From positions 124,001 through 188,000 of the forward strand of contig NZ_JADQDB010000006.1 in the NCBI RefSeq assembly GCF_015694405.1: a stretch of DNA of 64,000 bases. The letters are read 5' to 3'. Of the stretch, positions 55,437 through 64,000 are shown in pieces; position 1 is the stretch's first letter, and each line of letters opens with the position of its first letter. The notes beneath the pieces are model-generated. The model was not told the DNA's origin and made no database searches. It saw only the letters and a list, made by a program, of their open reading frames with translations. Source of the DNA: Pelagibacterium limicola (GTDB taxonomy: Bacteria; Pseudomonadota; Alphaproteobacteria; Rhizobiales; Devosiaceae). A program made the translations under genes and the position numbers.

Positions 55437-56126
55437 ATGACCCAGGCGCAACCGCAGAAAGACGAAGTCAATTGGGATGAGCTCAGGCCCCAATTGATAA
55501 AGCTGGCCCTCGAGCTCGGGCCGCTCGTCGTCTTTTTCATCGTCAATGCGCAAGGCGAACGCATTCTTTCAGCCTTCCCAGCGCTCCAGAACTGGTTCAG
55601 CCAGCCGATCATCTTTGCGACCGCCGTTTTCATGGTGGCGATGGTCATCTCGCTGGTTCTCTCGAAGCTGATCATGAAGCGCATCCCCGTGATGCCGCTG
55701 GTGACGGGCGTTGTCGTCCTCGTCTTTGGCGGCATGACGCTTTACTTTCAGGATTCGCTCTTCATCAAATTAAAGCCCACCATCACCAATGTGCTCTTCG
55801 GGACAACGCTTCTGGGTGGGCTCGTTTTCGGTCAGTCCTTGCTGCGCTACGTCTTTGGCGAGGTCTATCGGCTCAAGGATCGCGGCTGGTATCTGCTGAC
55901 CCTGCGCTGGGGGCTGTTCTTTTTCGTTCTCGCGGTCCTCAACGAGATCGTCTGGCGCAATTTTTCCGACGATTTCTGGGTGGCCTTCAAGGTCTGGGGC
56001 ATCATGCCGCTGACCATGATCTTTGCCATGAGCCAGGTGCCGCTGCTGACGAAATTCGCGCCCGACGCCAAAGGGGCCGGCGACCCGGTCAAGGCCGCCG
56101 CGACAGGTGCGGAAGCCGAGACCTAG
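55437..56126 (+). CDS. yciB: Septation protein A / inner membrane-spanning protein YciB
   Basis: The 229-residue protein has five or six membrane helices and family segments E-L-G-P-L-V-V-F-F near 26-34, K-P-T-I-T-N-V-L-F-G near 112-121 and N-E-I-V-W-R-N-F-S near 168-176. YciB (IspZ) is linked to septum formation and envelope synthesis. It lies 3 bases after ftsY and overlaps the convergent ccmG by 4 bases. Confidence 0.94.
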   Translation: MTQAQPQKDEVNWDELRPQLIKLALELGPLVVFFIVNAQGERILSAFPALQNWFSQPIIFATAVFMVAMVISLVLSKLIMKRIPVMPLVTGVVVLVFGGMTLYFQDSLFIKLKPTITNVLFGTTLLGGLVFGQSLLRYVFGEVYRLKDRGWYLLTLRWGLFFFVLAVLNEIVWRNFSDDFWVAFKVWGIMPLTMIFAMSQVPLLTKFAPDAKGAGDPVKAAATGAEAET

Positions 56127-56677
56127 GTCTGGGCAGCCGCGGCAATCGCCGGCAGCAGGCGGGTTTCATAGCTTTCCGCGCTCAAGGGCCCGACATGCTT
56201 GAAAGTGATGATCCCTTCGTTATTGACAACGAAGGTCTCCGGCACGCCGTAAACGCCCCATTCGATCCCCACCCGCCGGTCGCGGTCCGCACCGATCGCA
56301 TCATACGGATTGCCCAACTCGATGAGGAACGCCCGTGCATTGGGCCCCGGGTCGTCGTAATTGATCCCGTAAATGCTCACCCCGTCGCGCGTCGCCAGAT
56401 CCATGAGATAGGGGTGCTCGTCGCGGCACGGCACGCACCAGCTGGCAAAGACGTTGACGACGCTGACCCCCTGCCCGGCAAGGTCGGCCGTCGACAGTCC
56501 GGGTTGGTCGTGCCCCTCCACGGGGGGAAGCGAGAATTCCGGCACTGGCTTGTCGATCAACGCCGAGGGCACGAAATTGGTGTCCCGCCCCATCTGGGCG
56601 GCGAAAACAACCACCAGCGCAACCAGTGCAACCAGTGGCATAACGGCGAGGAAAATCCGCAGGCGGTTTGAAGCCAT
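56123..56677 (-). CDS. ccmG: Cytochrome c biogenesis thioredoxin DsbE/CcmG
   Basis: The 184-residue membrane-anchored periplasmic thioredoxin reduces apocytochrome c cysteines. It has an N-terminal membrane helix (about 7-28), and the site F-A-S-W-C-V-P-C-R near 81-89 followed by G-V-P-E-T-F near 149-154. ATG 56677 overlaps the ccmD stop by one base (TGATG). Last gene of ccmABCD-ccmG. Confidence 0.95.
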   Translation of the reverse strand: MASNRLRIFLAVMPLVALVALVVVFAAQMGRDTNFVPSALIDKPVPEFSLPPVEGHDQPGLSTADLAGQGVSVVNVFASWCVPCRDEHPYLMDLATRDGVSIYGINYDDPGPNARAFLIELGNPYDAIGADRDRRVGIEWGVYGVPETFVVNNEGIITFKHVGPLSAESYETRLLPAIAAAAQT

Positions 56678-56844
56678 CAGCTTCTCGCCGCGCGTTGCTG
56701 CTCGCGCTGGGCTTCGAGCGTTGCGGCCCGCGCCCGCGCCCGCCATCCGTCCAGGACCGTCCAGCCGATGAGCGCGCCGACCACCGCAAAGCACCCAAGA
56801 TAGGCTGCCATGATGAATTCCCAGTGCTGGCCGAGCGCGATCAT
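56677..56844 (-). CDS. ccmD: Heme exporter protein CcmD
   Basis: The 55-residue single-helix protein has the CcmD pattern: E-F-I-M-A-A-Y near 9-15, a hydrophobic helix to about 33, and a basic tail R-A-R-A-R-A-A-T-L-E. It stabilises the CcmE-heme release complex with CcmABC. Its ATG overlaps the ccmC stop by 4 bases. Confidence 0.9.
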   Translation of the reverse strand: MIALGQHWEFIMAAYLGCFAVVGALIGWTVLDGWRARARAATLEAQREQQRAARS

Positions 56845-57623
56845 TGGGCCCCTCCCGCAGCGCGCGCTGCCGCAAGCTCGAGTGTCCTGATCCGTCGCTT
56901 GACGATCTCGGTACGCATCCGCACGAGATGGAGCGTCAAAAAGAGCACGGAGAATGCCCCCGACATCACGAGGAGGGGCAAAAGGATTTCCGGGGCGATT
57001 GTGGGCCCGTCGAGCCGGAAGACCGAGGCTGGCTGATGCAGGGTCTGCCACCAGTCGACCGAAAATTTGATGATCGGAATGTTGATCGCCCCGACCAGCG
57101 TCACGACCGAAACGAAACGTGCGGCCTTCAACTGGTCGTCAAAGGCGCGCCAGAGCGCGATGATTCCCAGATAGATGAACAAGAGAACCAGCGTCGAGGT
57201 CATGCGCCCGTCCCATTCCCAAAAGGTGCCCCAGGTGGGCCGCCCCCAGAGTGCGCCCGTATAAAGCGCGATGGCCGTGAACACCGCTCCGAGCGGGGCG
57301 GCGGCCTTCTGGCTCACATCGGCCATCGGATGGCGCCAGACGAGCGTGCCGATGGCCGAGACGAACATCACCGCATAGCAGAACTGGCTCAGCCAGGCAG
57401 TGGGCACATGCACATACATGATCCGCACTGTATCGCCCATCTGGTAGTCGGGGGGCGAGGCGAGAAAGGCGAGATAGAGCCCCCACGCCATCAAACCGGC
57501 CGTGAGAAGGATCAGCGGGATGACGAGATGGCCCGACCAGCCCAGGAAAAGCCCGGGATGGGCGATCCGGGTCCAGAACCCCGGCTTGGGTGCTTGTGTA
57601 TCGACCGATGCCAATCTCTTCAT
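56841..57623 (-). CDS. ccmC: Heme exporter protein CcmC
   Basis: The 260-residue six-helix protein has the tryptophan-rich heme motif W-G-T-F-W-E-W-D-G-R near 130-139, and periplasmic histidines in M-Y-V-H-V-P near 69-74 and W-W-Q-T-L-H-Q near 190-196. It loads heme on CcmE. It overlaps ccmB and ccmD by 4 bases each. Confidence 0.96.
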   Translation of the reverse strand: MKRLASVDTQAPKPGFWTRIAHPGLFLGWSGHLVIPLILLTAGLMAWGLYLAFLASPPDYQMGDTVRIMYVHVPTAWLSQFCYAVMFVSAIGTLVWRHPMADVSQKAAAPLGAVFTAIALYTGALWGRPTWGTFWEWDGRMTSTLVLLFIYLGIIALWRAFDDQLKAARFVSVVTLVGAINIPIIKFSVDWWQTLHQPASVFRLDGPTIAPEILLPLLVMSGAFSVLFLTLHLVRMRTEIVKRRIRTLELAAARAAGGAQ

Positions 57624-58282
57624 TCCCCGGCAATGCGCAAGGCGGCGGCGGCGGCGAACGGGATCAGCGCCACGGCGGCAAGCGCCAGCGCCGCCAACAA
57701 AAGAAACGCCTGCCCCGACGCTCCCGGAACCATGGGAGCCATCGCGCCGGTGCCGAAAATAAGCACAGGCAGGCTCAGCGGCAAGACAAGAACCGGCGCG
57801 ACGAGCCCGCCGCGCTTGAGGCCAACTGTCACAGCCGCCCCCACTGCGCCGAACGCGACAAGCGCGGGCGTACCGAGCAGGAGCGAAAAAGCCGCCAGCC
57901 CCAGGGCCGTTCCGTCCATGCCCAGCATCAGCGCAAGGATCGGCGTTGCAGCGATGATCGGCAGGCCGGTCAAAATCCAGTGACCCAGCATTTTCGCGGC
58001 CACGACAGCCTCGAGCGGCAAGGCCCCGTGGCGCAGGACATCGAGCGTTCCGTCGGCAAAATCGCTTTTAAACAGCCGCTCATTGGACAGAAGCTGGGCC
58101 AGAAGCGCCGCCACCCACACGATGGCCGGTGCCAGCCGGGCCAGGAGCGATCGGTCGGGCCCGATGGCGAACGGCAGCACGGTTGCCACGATCACGAAAA
58201 AAAGCACCAGCGTCAGCATATCGCCGCCCTGGCGCAGACCGAGCCTGAGGTCCCGGCCCACAATTGCCAAGAACGCCCTCAT
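57620..58282 (-). CDS. ccmB: Heme exporter protein CcmB
   Basis: The 220-residue six-helix permease partner of CcmA has the family N-terminus (A-I-V-G-R-D-L-R-L near 6-14) and N-E-R-L-F-K-S-D near 67-74. ATG 58282 overlaps the ccmA stop by 4 bases. Confidence 0.95.
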   Translation of the reverse strand: MRAFLAIVGRDLRLGLRQGGDMLTLVLFFVIVATVLPFAIGPDRSLLARLAPAIVWVAALLAQLLSNERLFKSDFADGTLDVLRHGALPLEAVVAAKMLGHWILTGLPIIAATPILALMLGMDGTALGLAAFSLLLGTPALVAFGAVGAAVTVGLKRGGLVAPVLVLPLSLPVLIFGTGAMAPMVPGASGQAFLLLAALALAAVALIPFAAAAALRIAGE

Positions 58283-58902
58283 GCGCGGCGATCCAGAACA
58301 AGGCGCCTGGCGCCACATCCATCCCCATAATCGATATCGAGATGGGTCGCGACCACCGCTATTCCGCCCGCCGATAGGTGTTTCGCTATCAACCTGCCCA
58401 CCCAGCGTGCGCCCTCGATATCGAGCGCGCTCGTAGGCTCGTCGAGCAACCACACCGGGCGCGGCACGGCCACGAGTCGGGCCAGCGCCAGCCGCCGCGT
58501 CTGCCCCGCGGACAGAATGCCCGCATCGAGTCCACCGATTGCCGCCAGCCCCGCAGCAGCAAGCCCCTCTGCAACGTTCTCGCGCGTGGCGCCCAGCACA
58601 TCGGCCCAAAAGGAGAGATTTTCCGCAACTGTGAGGCCCGCCCGCACCGCTGGCTTGTGCCCCAGATAATGCAAAAGCGTACGGTTCTCGGTCTCCTCCC
58701 CACCCCCCGTCCAGTCAATCCGGCCCGATTGGAGCCCGATGAGTCCAGCAAGAGCAAGGAGCAGCGAGGACTTGCCCGACCCGTTCGGACCGCGCACCTC
58801 GAGTGCCTCCCCAGGCGGAAGTTCAAAGCCCACCCCGGCCAGAATCGGCTGGCCGCCGCGCACCAGCACGAGATCTTCAACCTTGAGACCGGTTTCCGGC
58901 AT
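58279..58902 (-). CDS. ccmA: Heme exporter ATPase CcmA
   Basis: The 207-residue ABC ATPase has Walker A G-P-N-G-S-G-K-S-S near 38-46, signature L-S-A-G-Q near 130-134 and Walker B W-L-L-D-E-P near 150-155. It energises the CcmABCD complex. First gene of the operon, divergent from acnA; the 255-base gap 58903-59157 holds both promoters. Confidence 0.95.
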   Translation of the reverse strand: MPETGLKVEDLVLVRGGQPILAGVGFELPPGEALEVRGPNGSGKSSLLLALAGLIGLQSGRIDWTGGGEETENRTLLHYLGHKPAVRAGLTVAENLSFWADVLGATRENVAEGLAAAGLAAIGGLDAGILSAGQTRRLALARLVAVPRPVWLLDEPTSALDIEGARWVGRLIAKHLSAGGIAVVATHLDIDYGDGCGARRLVLDRRA

Positions 58903-59157
58903 ACGAAAAATAACCCTCGATCAGGGTATTTAGCTCTATTGAACGAAAGTCCGGACTGGCAAGTGCAAATCGGATTCATTATAGAGGGGACACTTTGGCG
59001 GATCGGGCACGTTTGGAGCCCGGCTGCGCCATAAGCCTCCGCTTGTGCCGGTGGCCAGCATCGTTTCATGGCTCGTGGGGTGAGCCTGCCGCGATTGGCC
59101 GTTTGGCCCGGTTTCATTCGGGGGTGCCCCGGAACCGAGCAAGACAAGGCGGATCGC

Positions 59158-61932
<2,775 letters not shown>

Positions 61933-61953
61933 ACCGCTGCAAATCCGGATTTC

Positions 61954-61981
61954 AAAAGGCGGCCTGCGGGCCGCCTTTTTT
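61954..61981. terminator. Bidirectional intrinsic terminator of acnA
   Basis: GGCGGCC (61958-61964) and GGCCGCC (61969-61975) form a stem with AAAA before and TTTTTT after, so it can act for acnA and for the convergent TauE/SafE gene. Confidence 0.9.
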
Positions 61982-61988
61982 GTTGTCC

Positions 61989-62729
61989 TCAGATGCCCAG
62001 CACCAGCTTGAGCCCTATGATCCCCAAAAAAGCGAGGATCATCTTGTCGAACGCGGCCTGCGAAAGTTTTGAAGAAAGCCACTGGCCAACCGGCATGAAG
62101 ATCATGATCGGGATCAGCGCCAGAAATCCCTGAAGCACCCATTCGGGCTTCAAGAGCCCCGCGATCCAGAGGCTTGGGAGATGCGCGGCGCCGAGCGCCA
62201 GAAACATTGCCGATACGGCAAAGACATGTGCATCGCGCAGGAACTTCTGCGCGTGAATGAAGGTGACCCCGATCGGCGCCGAAATCCCCGTCGCCCCCTG
62301 CAGGATCCCGGCCCCAAGCCCGGCCGGAATCGCCCAGCGCATGGCAGCATCAGAGCCGACGACAAAGCTCGGGCGCGCGATGCGGAAGACAAAATAGGCA
62401 AGAAGCAACGCGCCCAGCGCGATCGAAAGTCCACGCTCGGGCGCGGTCGTCAAAAACCACACGCCGCCCGCAATTCCGACCACGCAGGCAACAAGCATGG
62501 GGACAAGGAATTTCATCCCCGGATCGTGCCGCGCCGCGCCGAACTTTACCACCTGCCAGGCATTGGAAAAAAGAATCGGAATGACCAGCACGACGACGGC
62601 GTGCTGAAGACCCATCACCGAAGCAATGAACGGCACGGCGATCAACGGCATCCCCATTCCCGTCGCCCCCTTGACCAGCGCGCCCGCACCGACAGCCGCG
62701 AAAATGATGGCGAGGGTTGGAAAGTCCAT
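61989..62729 (-). CDS. TauE/SafE family sulfite/sulfur-compound exporter
   Basis: The 246-residue, about eight-helix protein has the two TauE/SafE repeats: G-A-G-A-L-V-K-G-A-T-G-M-G near 14-26 and G-I-L-Q-G-A-T-G-I-S-A-P near 149-160. Members export sulfite or other sulfonates. ATG 62729 has GGAAG 8 bases upstream. It is 97 bases downstream of bigR on the same strand, fitting export of sulfite formed when persulfide is oxidised. Confidence 0.9.
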   Translation of the reverse strand: MDFPTLAIIFAAVGAGALVKGATGMGMPLIAVPFIASVMGLQHAVVVLVIPILFSNAWQVVKFGAARHDPGMKFLVPMLVACVVGIAGGVWFLTTAPERGLSIALGALLLAYFVFRIARPSFVVGSDAAMRWAIPAGLGAGILQGATGISAPIGVTFIHAQKFLRDAHVFAVSAMFLALGAAHLPSLWIAGLLKPEWVLQGFLALIPIMIFMPVGQWLSSKLSQAAFDKMILAFLGIIGLKLVLGI

Positions 62730-62826
62730 GACGTGCGCTTCCGGAAAGATGAGGCGGGAAATCTGGTTAGCCCATACGGCAAAGGCACACAATTGTCATC
62801 GGGCAGACCGGTCCCGAGGGCCGCTT

Positions 62827-63141
62827 TCAAGTGTCGCTCGGCGTACAGTAGATGCCATAGAGTGCCGTCAGCACTGTTTCCACCGCGTCCGAGGCCAGAG
62901 AATAATATATCTGCTGTCCCGCGCGGCGCGTTTTGACAAACCCCAGCGAGCGCAGCTTGGCAAGGTGCTGGGAAAGTGGCGATTGCCCCAGGTCGACCCG
63001 AGCGCTCAATGCGCTCACCGTACACTCGCCCTTGAGCAGGTTGCACAGGATCATCAGCCGTTTGGGATTGCTCATGGCATCGAGAAGGCGCGTCGCCTCT
63101 TCGGCCTTTTCTGCGAGCTTTTCAATTTCCATATTGATCAT
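62827..63141 (-). CDS. bigR: BigR/SqrR-type ArsR-family persulfide-sensing repressor
   Basis: The 104-residue winged helix protein has N-P-K-R-L-M-I-L near 25-32 and recognition region S-P-L-S-Q-H-L-A-K-L near 54-63. C33 and C99 are 66 residues apart, the same spacing as the C41/C107 (SqrR) and C42/C108 (BigR) pair that forms a polysulfide bridge when reactive sulfur rises and releases DNA. Cysteines of ArsR metal sensors (ELCVCDL) are missing. ATG 63141 or 63132; a palindrome abuts the start. It is divergent from the DUF2892-YeeE genes. Confidence 0.85.
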   Translation of the reverse strand: MINMEIEKLAEKAEEATRLLDAMSNPKRLMILCNLLKGECTVSALSARVDLGQSPLSQHLAKLRSLGFVKTRRAGQQIYYSLASDAVETVLTALYGIYCTPSDT

Positions 63142-63142
63142 C

Positions 63143-63156
63143 TTAGAATCTTCTAA
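63143..63156. promoter_or_regulatory. Probable BigR operator
   Basis: TTAGAA-TC-TTCTAA is a perfect 6-bp inverted repeat in an AT-rich stretch, directly upstream of the bigR start and 67 bases before the divergent DUF2892 gene. Position and base composition fit an autoregulating operator serving both directions. Confidence 0.55.
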
Positions 63157-63222
63157 TATATGAATATACGGCACAGCACGGGATTTGACCAGCCCCGCGG
63201 CTCCGAACAAAAGGAGATACAC

Positions 63223-63444
63223 TTGACCGCTAATATCGGCCCATACGATCGCCTTATCCGCGCCATTACGGGTATTGCGCTTATAGCCGCTGCTTTTTTC
63301 TCCCGCCTGCCGGTTTTTGACAACCCGGCCCTGCAATGGGGAGCAGCGATCCTCGGCGCGATTCTCATCCTGACGGCCCTGATCCGGTTCTGCCCTCTTT
63401 ATCTTCCCTTACGACTTTCGACCATCAAGGTACGCAACCAATGA
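63223..63444 (+). CDS. DUF2892 family small membrane protein
   Basis: The 73-residue product has I-G-P-Y-D-R-L-I-R near 4-12 and two membrane helices, typical of DUF2892. Relatives occur next to rhodaneses and YeeE genes in sulfide operons. TTG 63223 follows AAGGAG at 6 bases, a decisive site. Overlaps the next gene by 4 bases. Confidence 0.88.
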   Translation: MTANIGPYDRLIRAITGIALIAAAFFSRLPVFDNPALQWGAAILGAILILTALIRFCPLYLPLRLSTIKVRNQ

Positions 63445-63869
63445 CTGAATTTACTCCGGTCCCGGCGCTGCTCGGCGGCGCCCTGATCGGCGTTTCCGCC
63501 GTCCTTCTCATGGCCTTTCATGGCCGGATTGCCGGAATGACCGGCATCCTGTCAGGCCTCGTCCCTCCGTTCTCCGGCGATTGGGGCTGGCGCGCCGCTT
63601 TTATTGGTGGCGCCGTCTTCGCGCCCGTCCTGCTCGGCGCCGTGGCGGGCGACATGGTCGCCTTTCAAAGCGAGGTTCCGGCACTCTGGCTTGTCCTTGG
63701 CGGCCTGATCGTGGGCGCTGGTGTCTACTATGGGTCCGGCTGCACGTCCGGGCATGGGGTCTGCGGCATCGCACGGCTTTCCCCGCGCTCGATCGTTGCC
63801 ACCTTCGTCTTCATGACTTCGACGGCGGCCACGGTCTATCTGATCCGCCACGTGCTGGGAGGGTTCTAG
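63441..63869 (+). CDS. YeeE/YedE (sulfur-transport) family protein
   Basis: The 142-residue product has four or five membrane helices and the family signature G-S-G-C-T-S-G-H-G-V-C-G near 99-110. One of a two-gene set of half-length YeeE/YedE proteins (PmpA/PmpB type) found in BigR regulons and thought to carry sulfur compounds such as thiosulfate. ATG 63441 overlaps DUF2892. Confidence 0.9.
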   Translation: MTEFTPVPALLGGALIGVSAVLLMAFHGRIAGMTGILSGLVPPFSGDWGWRAAFIGGAVFAPVLLGAVAGDMVAFQSEVPALWLVLGGLIVGAGVYYGSGCTSGHGVCGIARLSPRSIVATFVFMTSTAATVYLIRHVLGGF

Positions 63870-63870
63870 G

Positions 63871-64000
63871 ATGATCCGCCTTATCCCCGCCCTTGCGACA
63901 GGCATGATCTTTGGCACTGGCATCGTGCTTTCTGGGATGTCCAACCCTACCAAAGTGCTCAACTTCTTTGACTTTGCCGGAACCTGGGATGCTTCGCTCG
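63871..64000 (+). CDS. Second YeeE/YedE-type protein (DUF6691), 3' end cut by window
   Basis: 43 residues are visible: an N-terminal membrane helix (A-L-A-T-G-M-I-F-G-T-G) then S-G-M-S-N-P-T-K-V-L-N-F-F-D-F near 19-33, the signature of the second half-size YeeE/YedE protein. ATG 63871 has GAGGG 7 bases upstream, one base after the preceding stop. The frame runs off the right edge. Confidence 0.8.
   Translation, partial: MIRLIPALATGMIFGTGIVLSGMSNPTKVLNFFDFAGTWDASL

Overview
The window is GC-rich chromosomal DNA of an alphaproteobacterium. The 1587-residue NAD-glutamate dehydrogenase, K+-insensitive proton pyrophosphatase, DUF2794, IalB-family secreted proteins, a BigR-type regulator, and the dapF-mtaB-ftsY-yciB block next to ccmABCDG and acnA all point to Hyphomicrobiales. 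Devosiaceae (Devosia/Pelagibacterium) is my best guess, but this is inference from gene content. No rRNA, intact tRNA, IS element, prophage or CRISPR array was seen.

Positions 1-4792 differ from the rest: AT-richer, with defence-type genes, and ending in a 45-base copy of the 3' half of a tRNA-Thr(CGT) gene (4748-4792). This is what the distal attachment site of an integrated island looks like; the intact tRNA and integrase would lie to the left, outside the window. The island end carries a single-chain nuclease-methyltransferase gene (minus strand, cut by the window edge). Divergent from it is a tightly overlapping three-gene operon: a NucS-like PD-(D/E)XK/DUF5655 protein, a TauD/TfdA-type Fe(II)/2-oxoglutarate dioxygenase, and an unknown protein with a HEPN-like R-N-x3-H motif and a zinc ribbon. 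I know of no described system with this composition; it is the best candidate here for an undescribed defence system.

4810-16144: an isoprenylcysteine-type methyltransferase, an alpha/beta hydrolase facing a FeeM-like N-acyl amino acid synthase/P450 operon, a membrane GGDEF-EAL protein, pterin carbinolamine dehydratase, a TerB-fold protein, a possible small RNA, yggT, a DUF167 gene with a broken frame, and hppA. 16333-34637: NAD-GDH, a degenerate GGDEF protein, leuC with a minimal metallopeptidase, ppa, an unknown membrane protein/ClpP-like pair, clpS, typA, a PAS-GGDEF-EAL/sigma factor/VOC cluster, and argG.

34797-50226: LysE exporter and rlmJ, rlmN, two IalB paralogues, thpR, a Bax inhibitor-1 protein, DUF2794, a strongly structured intergenic region (candidate ncRNA 41727-42043), DUF1223, selO, an ECF sigma/anti-sigma operon, and the rpsP-rimM-trmD-rplS and ffh translation/targeting genes. 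50462-64000: a soluble chemoreceptor, dapF-mtaB-ftsY-yciB, the ccmABCD-ccmG cytochrome c maturation operon, acnA, and a BigR-controlled sulfide/persulfide locus (TauE/SafE, BigR, DUF2892 and YeeE/YedE-type proteins) running off the right edge.

Most of the window is housekeeping: central carbon and nitrogen metabolism, ribosome and tRNA modification, protein targeting, and c-di-GMP signalling (three GGDEF proteins, one degenerate). Co-transcribed genes are often linked by 4-base ATGA-type overlaps.
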